DNA from: Bufo bufo
Lineage: Eukaryota; Chordata; Amphibia; Anura; Bufonidae
Length of the DNA: 64,000 nt
Direction of reading: 5' to 3'
NCBI RefSeq assembly: GCF_905171765.1
Contig: NC_053398.1
Location: forward strand, 46,468,323-46,532,322
A program made the translations under genes and the position numbers. The notes beneath the pieces were generated by a model. It made no database searches. It was given only the letters and a program-made list of their open reading frames with translations, and had not been told where the DNA came from. Shown here in pieces: positions 34,391 to 45,086 of this stretch (positions are counted from its first letter, which is position 1; each line of letters starts with the position of its first letter).

Positions 34391-35932
34391 CATTGCGTGC
34401 AGAATTATTAGGCAAATGAGTATTTTGACCACATCATCCTCTTTATGCATGTTGTCTTACTCCAAGCTGTATAGGCTCGAAAGCCTACTACCAATTAAGC
34501 ATATTAGGTGATGTCCATCTCTGTAATGAGAAGGGGTGTGGTCTAATGACATCAACACCCTATATTAGGTGTGCATAATTATTAGGCAACTTCATTTTCT
34601 TTGGCAAAATGGGTCAAAAGAAGGACTTACAGGTTCAGAAACGTCAAAAATAGTGAGATATCTTGCAGAGGGATGCAGCACTCTTAAAATTGCAAAGCTT
34701 CTGAAGCGTGATCATCGAACAATCAAGCGTTTCATTCAAAATAGTCAACAGGGTCGCAAGAAGCGTGTGGAAAAACCAAGGCGCAAAATAACTGCCCATG
34801 AACTGAGAAAAGTCAATCGTGCAGCTGCCAAGATGCCACTTGCCACCAGTTTGGCCATATTTCAGAGCTGCAACATCACTGGAGTGCCCAAAAGCACAAG
34901 GTGTACAATACTCAGAGACATGGCCAAGGTAAGAAAGGCTGAAAGACGACCACCACTGAAACGTCAAGACTGGGCCAAGAAATATCTCAAGACTGATTTT
35001 TCTAAGGTTTTATGGACTGATGAAATGAGAGTGAGTCTTGATGGGCCAGATGGATGGGTTGGTAAAGGGCAGAGAGCTCCAGTCCGACTCAGACGCCAGC
35101 AAGGTGGAGGTGGAGTACTGGTTTGGGCTGGTATCATCAAAGATGAGCTTGTGGGGCCTTTTCGGGTTGAGGATGGAGTCAAGCTCAACTCCCAGTCCTA
35201 CTGCCAGTTTCTGGAAGACACCTTCTTCAAGCAGTGGTACAGGAAGAAGTCTGCATCCTTCAAGAAAAACATGATTTTCATGCAGGACAATGCTCCATCA
35301 CACGCGTCCAAGTACTCCACAGCGTGGCTGGCAAGAAAGGGTATAAAAGAAGAAAATCTAATGACATGGCCTCCTTGTTCACCTGATCTGAACCCCATTG
35401 AGAACCTGTGGTCCATCATCAAATGTGAGATTTACAAGGAGGGAAAACAGTACACCTCTCTGAACAGTGTCTGGGAGGCTGTGGTTGCTGCTGCACGCAA
35501 TGTTGATGGTGAACAGATCAAAACACTGACAGAATCCATGGATGGCAGGCTTTTGAGTGTCCTTGCAAAGAAAGGTGGCTATATTGGTCACTGATTTGTT
35601 TTTGTTTTGTTTTTGAATGTCAGAAATGTATATTTGTGAATGTTGAGATGTTATATTGGTTTCACTGGTAAAAATAAATAATTGAAATGGGTATATATTT
35701 GTTTTTTGTTAAGTTGCCTAATAATTATGCACAGTAATAGTCACCTGCACACACAGATATGCCCCTAAAATAGCTAAAACTAAAAACAAACTAAAAACTA
35801 CTTCCAAAAATATTCAGCTTTGATATTAATGAGTTTTTTGGGTTCATTGAGAACATGGTTGTTGTTCAATAATAAAATTAATCCTAAAAAATACAACTTG
35901 CCTAATAATTCTGCATTCCCTGTATTTATAAT
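34391..35932 (+). mobile_element. Tc1/mariner transposon, DD37E, nearly intact (1542 bp)
   Basis: It is flanked by TA (34389 and 35933). The inverted ends share GCAGAATTATTAGGCAA; a second inverted pair, gcataattattaggcaac, lies just inside at 34572 and 35710. It encodes a full-length transposase-like frame. Confidence 0.93.
34569..35594 (+). CDS. DD37E Tc1/mariner transposase, almost intact
   Basis: The open frame of 341 codons contains an HTH region (YLAEGCSTLKIAKLLKRDHR), a second HTH (KPRRKITAHELRKVNRAAAK), and the catalytic core FSKVLWTDEMRVSL (first Asp), IFMQDNAPSHASKY (second Asp) and [11 protein letters not shown] (Glu) with 37 residues between the last two. The C-terminus is KKGGYIGH. 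The natural start is probably ATG at 34609 (MGQKKDL), but that frame is shifted relative to the body, consistent with loss of one base near 34628. The listed open frame instead reaches an upstream ATG through the inner inverted repeat. So one small lesion separates it from a full protein. Spacing matches DD37E families known from vertebrates. Confidence 0.88.
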   Translation: MCIIIRQLHFLWQNGSKEGLTGSETSKIVRYLAEGCSTLKIAKLLKRDHRTIKRFIQNSQQGRKKRVEKPRRKITAHELRKVNRAAAKMPLATSLAIFQSCNITGVPKSTRCTILRDMAKVRKAERRPPLKRQDWAKKYLKTDFSKVLWTDEMRVSLDGPDGWVGKGQRAPVRLRRQQGGGGVLVWAGIIKDELVGPFRVEDGVKLNSQSYCQFLEDTFFKQWYRKKSASFKKNMIFMQDNAPSHASKYSTAWLARKGIKEENLMTWPPCSPDLNPIENLWSIIKCEIYKEGKQYTSLNSVWEAVVAAARNVDGEQIKTLTESMDGRLLSVLAKKGGYIGH

Positions 35933-35984
35933 AAAGTAATATTTAAGTATCTTCATTTTCTTAATTGCCAGAGAACCCCTTTAA

Positions 35985-36747
35985 TAGAGAATGGTATAGC
36001 TAACCAATTTCTAAATCACTTCAGTTAAAAAATCTGCTTGCATCCACCTGAAAAAAAGCTGTAAAGTCATGGCCACTAGGGGTCTCACTTCCACCTAACT
36101 TGCAGTCCACTGCCTATTGTCAGGCAAGATCCATCTGTCCCTGGTAACAGAGACTCAGAGAAAAGGAGGTTTCATAGCTGAGATCCTTAGCCTGATAAAA
36201 CAACTGCTTCTACACTGCTTATGAACATCACACGAGCCTCTGCCTTTCTGTAAGTGTTGATTTATCCCTCCTTATCAGCTTTCTGAGCTCCCTTGAAGAA
36301 AACAAACATAGTGGGAAGTAAGGGAAGTGAGGTCGCTGCATACAGCACTGGCAGAAGAGAGATGCCTCCTGCTTCTCAGAGAAATGCATCTAGCTGTGTA
36401 GCTGAAAAAGACTTTCACAGTTATGATTGTACTTTTTACAGTTTGATTGTGCAAAGAATCATAGCCATTATGCAGACTTTTTTTGAAAGCTCAGGTATGC
36501 TTTAAAGGAATTCTTTTAAGAGAATACTGAAAGGAAGGGAGAAGGTTAGTGAAAGTATAATAAAGTGAATGGCGGAGGGAAATACATATTAAACTGATAC
36601 AAAACACAATATGTCGTTTTCATTTTATGACATCGGTGCCTAGCCAGGATAGGCTCACACTGTGTCCAAAATGTATTACTCCCTTAACTGACCTTTCCCA
36701 TGGGATTTAAATTTAATAGTATTTGTAGTCAGTACAGGGTAACATAA
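35985..36747. other. Intron sequence, nothing firm
   Basis: A possible T2-type edge (ctttaaaggaattc) at about 36500 has no convincing partner. Confidence 0.35.
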
Positions 36748-36864
36748 TACAGTGCCTTGCGAAGGTATTCACCCCCCTTGACTTTTTTCATATTTTGTTA
36801 CATTACAGCCTTAAGTTCAATGTTTTGTTAATCTGAATTTTATGTGATGGATAAGAACACAATA

Positions 36865-37378
36865 AATAGTGGTAGGTTGTGGTGGCTCACTAGCAAGTAG
36901 TTAAGGTATGGTGCTACAAGCTCATATAGAGGGAATCACCCCACCCTCTCTTAAAGGCAAATGTAGTAATAGGAAAATGAGCGAGCACTCATACACTTGG
37001 CAACCAGATTGACATGTGCAGAAAATATTTATTAAATCCCCATAAAATACAAGTAATAAAATTTATAAGAACAATGTAGCAATAATATACAACATTACAG
37101 TCACATATATTGTGGTAGATATGATCGACACTATATTCATATGACTCAATAGTGTCGATAAATTCAAGTGAGATATATACTATTGAATTTATCGACACTA
37201 TTGAGTCATATGAATATAGTGTCGATCATATCTACCACAATATATGTGACTGTAATGTTGTATATTATTGCTACATTGTTCTTATAAATTTTATTACTTG
37301 TATTTTATGGGGATTTAATAAATATTTTCTGCACATGTCAATCTGGTTGCCAAGTGTATGAGTGCTCGCTCATTTTCC
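36865..37378. mobile_element. PLE-type insertion, mostly a palindrome
   Basis: A 13-bp target duplication taagaacacaata (36852-36864 and 37379-37391) flanks it. A head of about 107 nt (containing gtggctcact and atggtgct) precedes a near-perfect palindrome at 36972-37378 with arms of about 203 nt centred at 37175. Head motifs and the gagtgctcgctcatt end resemble those of 58785-60632. The variable 13-bp duplication excludes TA-, TTAA- and hAT-type DNA transposons. Confidence 0.75.
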
Positions 37379-37679
37379 TAAGAACACAATAGTCTAAGTT
37401 GGTGAAGTGAAATGAGAAAAATATATAAGTAAAACTATTGTGTAAAAATAGAAAACAGAAAATTGGCATGTGCGTATGTATTCACCCCCTTTTGTTAGGA
37501 AGCCCATAAAAAGCTCTGGTGCAACCAATTACCTTCAGAAATCACATAATTAGTGAAATGATGTCTACTTGTGTGCAATCTAAGTGTCACATGATCTGTC
37601 ATTACATATACACACCTCTTTTGAAAGGCCACAGAGGCTGCAACACCTAAGCAAGAGGCATCACCAACCAAACACTGCC

Positions 37680-38687
37680 ATGAAGACCAAGGAACTCTCC
37701 AAACAAGCAAGGGACAATGTTGTTGGGAAGTCAGGGTTAGGTTATAAAAGAATATCCAAATCTTCGATGATCCCCAGGAGCACCATCAAATCTATCATAA
37801 CCAAATGGAAAGAACAGGCACAACAGCAAACCTGCCAAGAGACGGCCGCCCACCAAAACTCACGGACCGGGCAAAGAGGGCATTAATCCGAGAGGCAGCA
37901 CAGAGACCTAAAGTAACCCTGGAGGAGCTGCAGAGTTCCACAGCAGAGACTGGAGTATTTGTACATAGGACGACAATAAGCCGTACGCTCTATAGGGTTG
38001 GGCTTTATGGCAAAGTGGCCAGAAGAAATCCATAACTTTCAGCTAAAAACAAAAAGGCACGTTGTGAGTTTGCGAAAAGGCATGTGGGAGACTCCCAAAA
38101 TGTATGGAGGAAGGTGCTCTGGTCTGATGTGACTAAAATTAAATTTTTCGTCCATCAAAGAAAACGCTATGTCTGGCGCAAACCCAACACATCACCCAAA
38201 GAACACCATCCCCACAGTGAAACATGGTGGTGGCAGCATCATGCTGTGGGTATGTTTTTCAGCAGCCAGGACTGGGAAACTGGTCAGAGTTGAGGGACAG
38301 ATGGATGGTGCTAAATACAGGGATATTCTTGAGCAAAACCTGTACAACTCTGTGCGTGATTTGAGGCTAGGACGGAGGTTCACCTTCCAGCAGGACAATG
38401 ACCCCAAACACACTGCTAAAGCAACACTTGAGTGGTTTAAGGGGAAACATGTAAATGTGTTGGAATGGCCTTGTCAAAGCCCAGATCTCAATCCAATAGA
38501 AAATCTGTGGTAAGACTTAAAGATTGCTGTTCACAAGCGCAAACCCTTCAACTTGAAGGAGCTGGAGCAGTTTTGCAAGGAGGAATGGGCAAAAATCCCA
38601 GTGGTAAGATGTGGTAAGCTCATAGAGACTTATCCAAAGCAACTTGGAGCTGTGATTGCCGCAAAAGGTGGCTCTACAAAGTATTGA
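37680..38687 (+). pseudogene. Tc1-type transposase with several frameshifts and stops
   Basis: ATG at 37680 opens MKTKELSKQARDNVVGK with the first HTH. After about 45 codons the frame moves (LPRDGRPPKLTDRAKRALIR), then again around the first catalytic Asp ([13 protein letters not shown], usually SDETKI). The core continues [26 protein letters not shown] (second Asp) and [11 protein letters not shown] (Glu, DD34E), then an in-frame TAA. The C-terminus KGGSTKY ends at 38687. Confidence 0.9.
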
Positions 38688-38892
38688 TTTTAGGGGGGTG
38701 AATAGTTATGCACATTGACTTTTTTTGTTATTTTGTCCTATTTGTTGTTTCCTTCACAATAAAAAAAAGTGGTGGGCATGTTCTGTAATTTAAATGATGC
38801 AAATCCTCAAACAATCCATGTTAATACCAGGTTGTGAGGCACCAAAATACGAAAAAAGTCAAGGGGGGTGAATAGTTTTGCAAGGCACTGTA

Positions 38893-39860
38893 TGTCTCCT
38901 CCATCTGGAATTTTACCTTGTCTAAAGATCGATTTCTTCTACTGTTTTATTCTATCAAGGCAGCTGATCAAGATGGTTTGCCATCTAAGAAGGTCCCACG
39001 ATTGTTACATGTGGTGCATCTGGCAGCTCTAAGGCTTAGTTTTCTTAATTGCCTACACGCTTAAACCCCATCCATACTAGAATTAATAGCATAACTGCAG
39101 AGGCTGTTGGATTTGAAAAGGGTGAGGTTGAAAAGCACAAAGAGTCTCATTCCTAGACACTGGTCTAGATTGGAGATTAATCAGTTGATGGAGATTTACC
39201 AATTCACACAGTGGTATGTTCCTGCTTTTTATCCAGAAACTGTGCCCCACATTCAAATGGGGCTGGGCTACAATGCTAAACACACTTCAAGTGTGACCAT
39301 CTGGGATGCAATCACAAACCTCTTCACTGCTCGAGACCACCACTAATCCCTCCACTATCCTAGACCATTTGGGGAACCTGTCAATAAACCCTCCACTAGA
39401 CCAAGGCCACTAATCGACACATCTCCTTTTTATAAGTTATCCAAACTTGGGGACATCTTATAGTTTGACAGGTCCTGGATAATAACTTTTTTGTAGAAAT
39501 GAATCATCCTAATTTCGGTAGAAGAGCAATCGGTTGTAATAGACAGTCCGAGAATGATTTGTAAAGGAAGAATTCTGATAAATGAGATTAATCAGAAATG
39601 GGGATTTACCAATTCACACTATGGTATGTTTGAAAGAGAGCTTATGGACCTTTGTTTATACAGTCATGATGGTATCAGGGTTGGGCTTGAAGGGGGGAGG
39701 ACATTTCCCCGGAGAGGTCTGCAGATTTTCGGAGAGTGTCTTCTGGGATACTGGGGAAGGCTTGGAGATGGTTATGATCTGTGTGGTGTAGTGTAGATCG
39801 CGAATATTCTAATCACAATTTTTTTTTTGCGAATTTTCTATGCAAAAGGCTACACTAATA
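38893..39860. repeat. Dispersed unit A, copy 1
   Basis: 39225-39600 is closely similar to 40675-41350: tgtgccccacattcaaatgg, ctcttcactgctcgagacca and aacttggggacatcttatag occur in the same order. Class unknown. Confidence 0.65.
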
Positions 39861-39864
39861 TGCT

Positions 39865-40060
39865 TGTCATAAGACTCAGTCTAATATTCTTGAAACCAAT
39901 AGATGGCGCTATTGAGTTATGAACAGTGCCATCTATATGTTTCATAGTCTTCTAACAAGAATATTAGACTTGTCATAAGACTTTGAAACCAATAGAGGGC
40001 ACTGTTCATAACTCAATAGTGCCATCTATTGGTTTTCATAGTCTTATGACAGCTGAAAAA
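39865..40060. repeat. Compound palindromic repeat
   Basis: Two copies of a roughly 44-nt self-complementary unit (atagatggcgctattgagtt) stand in opposite orientation, separated by tttcatagtctt / gtcataagact blocks. Confidence 0.65.
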
Positions 40061-40674
40061 CAAGGCAGATTCTTCTCATTTGCATGTCTTTCCCATATGC
40101 CCATGTTAAAGCAAATGAGTTTTTACATGACAAAACTGTATAGAAAGGTTATTGAAAATTATGTTAAGACAATCAAAAAACTTTTTGTCACCCTAATGAT
40201 ATTGATCTAGGTGTGCAGGTCCACCCAAGCCATCCAACAAATGCAAAATAACTTTGAGGTTTACTGGTTCTCAGTCAGATGAGAGCTGGTTTGGTATATC
40301 TCATGGTGCACAAGGATGCCATTGTAAGGTATGCTGACTAAGCCTGTCATCTGTCTCATGGATAGATTGATGGCTTGCACATACCTGGCTTTTGGCATAT
40401 AGCCTTTGTGTGGTTGTCTATTGTATGTCGTCCTTAATAGGAGTCTAAGATGCATCCAGCTATTCCCTTAATGCTGTTTCCAAACCATTTTGATGGGGTT
40501 TCCATCAATTTCTAATCTTTTTTTATGAACCAGACACCCTCTTCTCTTCCGAGCAGGGGTTGCCTGGTTGTCTCCTATTGACTTCCATTATACTCGGGTG
40601 CTCGGCTGAGCACATGAATATAGCAATGTGTTTGGGCCGAACACCTGAATACTTTGGTGCTCGCTCATCACTAC
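40061..40674. other. Intron sequence, nothing firm
   Basis: 40590-40660 carries a cgggtgctcggctgagca / tgggccgaacac palindromic block of the type seen near 12900. No coding sequence. Confidence 0.35.
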
Positions 40675-41360
40675 TCTTTATCTGGAAACTGTGCCACACA
40701 TTCAAATGGGGCTGAGCTACAATACCATACACACTTCATTGACACGTGTAACCACCAGTGATGCAAGCATAAACCTCTTCACTGCTCGAGACCACCATCA
40801 ACCCCTCCACTATCCTAGACCATTTGAGGAAACTGTCAATAACCCTTCCACTAGACCAAGGCCACTAATTGACACATCTCCTTTTTTCAAATCTCCTTCA
40901 TATCCCCAAGACCCGCTACAAATCAAAAGGCGAACGAAGGTTTGCAGTCCTAGGACCCCGGCTATGGAACACTCTACCCGCGGAGATCCGCTCAGAAGAA
41001 AACCATCTGGCTTTCAGGAAGAAGCTCAAGACCCACCTTTTCTGAAGGCACAGGCGGTCAATGGCTGCAAAAAAGCGCCTTGAGGCGATTCAGTTCGCAA
41101 TTGTAGCGCTATACAAGTTATTCATTCATTCATTCAGTTATGTAAACTTGGGGTGTCTTATAGTTTGACAAGTCCTGTATATATTATTCATCAGGGGAAA
41201 ACTATTTTGTAGAAATAAATCATTCTAATTTAGGTTAAAAAGCAATCAATTTTAATAGACTGGAAGAATAACGAAACCACGGCTTCACAAATCAGCTTCA
41301 TAAAACTGACAGTCCAAGAATGGTTTGTAAAGGGAGAATTCAGATAAATGAGATTTCATT
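40675..41360. repeat. Dispersed unit A, copy 2, with an L2 insertion
   Basis: Parallel to 39225-39600, but with a LINE 3' end inserted between ctcctttttt and agttatgtaaacttgggg, where copy 1 reads ctccttttta-taagttat. Confidence 0.7.
40888..41136 (+). mobile_element. L2-clade LINE 3' end
   Basis: A short frame encodes AVLGPRLWNTLPAEIRSEEN and FRKKLKTHLF before a stop, the usual C-terminus of L2-type reverse transcriptases. It is followed by an aaaagcgccttgaggcga...tagcgctatacaa 3' UTR and an (attc)n tail at 41119-41136. Strong 5' truncation. Confidence 0.88.
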
Positions 41361-41455
41361 TTCTTGAATGACTGCGATACTGAAGGCTCTGCCTAGGAGA
41401 AAGACACCAAAATAGTGAATAAAATTTGGTTTACAAATGGTGTCACTGCCATTAA

Positions 41456-41759
41456 GGGCTCATGCACACGACTGTATGTATTTTGCAGTCTGCAAAAATT
41501 GTCCGTGTGCATTCAGTATTTTGCGGAACGGAACAGCTGGCCCCTAATAGAACAGTACTATCCTTGTCCATAATGCGGACAATAATGAGACATGTTCTAT
41601 TCTTTTGCAGAACGGAAATTCGGACATACGGAAACAGAATGCACACAGAGTAACTTCAGGTTTTTTTTGCGGACCCATTGAAATGAATGGTTACGCATAC
41701 GGTCCGTAAAAAAAACCCGAATGGACACGGAAAGAGAATACGGTCGTGTGCATGAGGCC
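41456..41759. mobile_element. PIF/Harbinger-type MITE
   Basis: TAA on both sides with ends GGGCTCATGCACACGACTG and the complement of GGTCGTGTGCATGAGGCC. Confidence 0.75.
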
Positions 41760-41768
41760 TAACTGTAA

Positions 41769-42081
41769 GGGTGGCAACTGTTTTGCGGTCCGCAAATTGC
41801 GGATCTGCAAAACGTAGACACTAGCCATGTGCGTTCCGCATTTTGCGGACCACATATGGCCGGCACTATAATAGAAATGCCTTTTCTTGTCCGTGGATGC
41901 GGACAAGAATAGGACATGTTCTATTTTTTTGCAGGGCCGCGGAACGGAAGTGCGCATGCGGACAGCACACGGTGTGCTGTCCGCATCTTTTGCAGCCACA
42001 TAAAAAATTTATGGGTCTGCACCTGTTCTGCAAAATTGTGGAATGGATGCGGACCCATTTTGCGGACGTGTGAATGGACCC
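41769..42081. mobile_element. PIF/Harbinger-type MITE, left end decayed
   Basis: TAA on both sides. The right end GCGGACGTGTGAATGGACCC is canonical, the left (GGGTGGCAACTG) is diverged. It carries the gaatagaacatg-type core in inverted form relative to 6731. Confidence 0.65.
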
Positions 42082-42591
42082 TAAGAGGTGACTCAGTGAA
42101 CTACAATTCTGATGCTGGGGGCTAGCAGAGATCAATCCGGTATAGTGAAGCACACACAGTAGCACATGAGGAGACCTAAAAGAACACCCCAAACGTGTCC
42201 CATATAACGTAATCACCACCATTCAGTACCACTCATGGCCACAACTCTTTACTATTTGTCAACCTTAATTCTTGCAAGCGGTACCGCGCGATGCAACACT
42301 ATCTATTCTGTGCTTACAGCAATGAGGGATGCCGCAACTATAATACCAGGCATGAGAAAAGCTGTAACTGCAAACTGCTATTCTCCCTCTCTCTTAGATA
42401 GGCTGATCAGGCATCTTACTTAACCCTTTCCTATAACCTCCCATCAGTATTCGGCCTATTCTCTCTTCTCATTCAAAACCAAACAACTCAATTTCTGCAT
42501 TCAAACCTACCGGCATTAAAGTTTTATATAATCCACTCCTCTCCTGTCACTTTTCACTATCTCTAATCCCATAAAGTTGGTTTCTTTACAC

Positions 42592-42898
42592 CAGGGGTGC
42601 AGAACCTGCGGCCCGGGGGCCACATATGGCCCTTGATAACATCTTGTGCAGCCCCCAACCATCTGGTGATAGACATGTATGTTTATGTCTTGTGGTTGCG
42701 CACATGCATTTTTCATGTATTCTCCCATTAGATGGGAATCTGGAGGTGTAACCAAACATTTATAGTTTATACTGTATGTAAAATATGCCATAAATACAGT
42801 ATTTCAGTTAGTAATACCTCTTAACTTTTATTTTCGGCCCTTGGGATTCCTTCAATCTGACAATGTGGTCCTCAACTAGAAAAGGTTGTGCACCCCTG
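42592..42898. mobile_element. hAT-type MITE (307 bp)
   Basis: Ends CAGGGGTGCAGAACCTGCGG and the complement of AAAGGTTGTGCACCCCTG. A near-perfect 8-bp duplication (ctttacac / ctatacac) flanks it. Inserted in the PLE gene; the coding sequence continues on either side. Confidence 0.85.
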
Positions 42899-44173
42899 CT
42901 ATACACTGTCCTCCGTGTTTCATTTTATAATGCCTAGATAGGGGATGACCCCATATTTCCTACATATATTATATAGGTGTTCCTCCAGTCCTTTACTTAA
43001 GGACCCTTTTTATACGTCCTATATACATTTTACTACACTGGCATATTTATATATAGATGACCCCCGACTGTGGCCTGTAATATAGCCGTTAGTACTTTCT
43101 ATTACTTGATTATGGGATATTTTTTGAGGTTTGAACCCCCTGCATACTGCACAATTGCCGCAGGGGTAAAACCCTTTTGGCAATTCTTTTTTTGAGGTAG
43201 TTCCACTATATTTATTCACATTAATACACTTGTTTGTGGATGCCACCATATTAACCATATTACTGGCTTTTTATATACAAATCTAGGTCTATCAGGAATA
43301 TGTTCACCTATAATTTTATCCTCTTTTAAAACCTCCCAATGTTTATTGATTATATTCTTAAAAATCCGTACTTGACTATTATATTGTGTAAATGATGGGT
43401 GGAATATCTATTGATTCTCTTTTTATTTTTCATTCTTATTATATTCAGTTTTTAATAGGTCCTGCCGATCCAATTTACCTACTTCTCATCTATTAATTTC
43501 TTTTTGTCATATCCTTTTAGCTCAAATTTCTGTTGCATATGTTCTGCTTCCTTCTTATAGTGTATTTTTGTACAGTTTCTTTTAATTCTCATGAATTGAC
43601 TTTTTGGTATATTCTCCAGCCATAGTGGGAGATGGCAGCTATCTCTAGAAATAAAACTATCTGCATCCGTCGGTTTGTTATACGTTCTACTGCATAATTT
43701 ATTACTCTCTATATAAATAGTCAAATCTAAAAAAATGTATTTCCTGTGTGCTATACGTTGTTGGTGTAAATTCCAAATAAAATTAATTTTTATTTATCTC
43801 ATTAAAAAACTGTAATAACTTTTCTTCCCCCCATATAAAAATCACATCATCTATAAAACGTCTCCAGAGGACGAGATTCGCCTGAAACTCGCCGCTCGGA
43901 TGGATGTGTAGGTGCTCCCACCATCCCAAATACAGATTGGTGAACCCTGGTGCGAATCTCGTCCCCATTGCGGTTCCCCACCTCTGAAGGTAAAAGTTCT
44001 CATCAAATATGAAATCATTTTTCTTTTAAATAAATAAAATACATTCCCCTATATATTTAATCTGATCACTTGGCATTTCTCCCCTTTTTCCAAGAAGAAC
44101 TTAGCTGCCTCGCATCCCTTTTTTGTTTTCAATCACAGTATATAACGATTTAACGTCCAGGGTACCTATAATA

Positions 44174-45086
44174 CAGGGTGGGCCATTTATATGGATACAC
44201 CTTAATAAAATGGGAATGGTTGGTGATATTAACTTCCTGTTTGTGGCACATTAGTATATGTGAGGGGGGAAACTTTTCAAGATGGGTGGTGACCATGGCG
44301 GCCATTTTAAAGTCGGCCATTTTGAATCCAACTTTTGTTTTTTCAATAGGAAGATGGTCATTTGACACATCAAAATTATTGGGAATTTCACAAGAAAAAC
44401 AACGGTGTGCTTGGTTTTAACGTAACTTTATTCTTAAATGAGTTATTTACAAGTTTCTGACCACTTACAAAATGTGTTCAATGTGCTGCCCATTGTGTTG
44501 GATTGTCAATGCAACCCTTTTCTCCCACTCTTCACACACTGATAGCAACACCGCAGGAGAAATGCTAGCACAGGCTTCCAGTATCCGTAGTTTCAGGTGC
44601 TGCACATCTCGTATCTTCACAGCATAGACGATTGCCTTCAGATGATACGAGATGTGCAGCACCTGAAACTACGGATACTGGAAGCCTGTGCTAGCATTTC
44701 TCCTGCGGTGTTGCTATCAGTGTGTGAAGAGTGGGAGAAAAGGGTTGCATTGACAATCCAACACAATGGGCAGCACATTGAACACATTTTGTAAGTGGTC
44801 AGAAACTTGTAAATAACTCATGAAAGAATAAAGTTACATTAAAACCAAGCACACCGTTGTTTTTCTTGGGAAATTCCCAATAAGTTTGATGTGTCAAATG
44901 ACCCTCTTCCTATTGAAAAAAACAAAAGTTGGATTCAAAATGGCCGACTTCAAAATGGCCGCCATGGACACCACCCATCTTGAAAAGTTTCCCCCCTCAC
45001 ATATACTAATGTGCCACAAACAGGAAGTTAATATCACCAACCATTCCCATTTTATTAAGGTGTATCCATATAAATGGCCCACCCTG
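44174..45086. mobile_element. Mariner-type foldback element, tail-to-tail halves (913 bp)
   Basis: It is flanked by TA (44172 and 45087). Both ends begin CAGGGTGGGCCATTTATATG. The two halves are nearly identical inverted copies meeting at about 44630. Each half encodes the same 3' coding tail of a transposase-like frame (ACASISPAVLLSVCEEWEKR ending GQHIEHIL), at 44662-44465 (-) and 44597-44794 (+). The tail resembles IS630/mariner-type transposase C-termini (inference). It disrupts the PLE reverse transcriptase. Confidence 0.88.

Larger units (their letters stand above)
33716..35984. mobile_element. T2-type foldback MITE hosting a Tc1
   Basis: TTAAAGGGGTTCTCCGGGAA at the left and its counterpart at the right (complement TTAAAGGGGTTCTCTGGCAA). 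Long arms (cctgtcctaatcacacagca, caactgaagatctta blocks) are mirrored about 34085. The Tc1 at 34391-35932 is inserted in the right arm inside the block tttgggaatatatttata. Confidence 0.8.
36750..38890 (+). mobile_element. Tc1/mariner transposon, DD34E, interrupted by a palindromic PLE-type insertion
   Basis: It is flanked by TA (36748 and 38891). Inverted ends begin CAGTGCCTTGCGAAGGTATT and CAGTGCCTTGCAAAACTATT and continue through ttcaccccccttgactttttt. Without the 514-bp insertion and its 13-bp duplication it would be about 1.6 kb. Confidence 0.92.
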
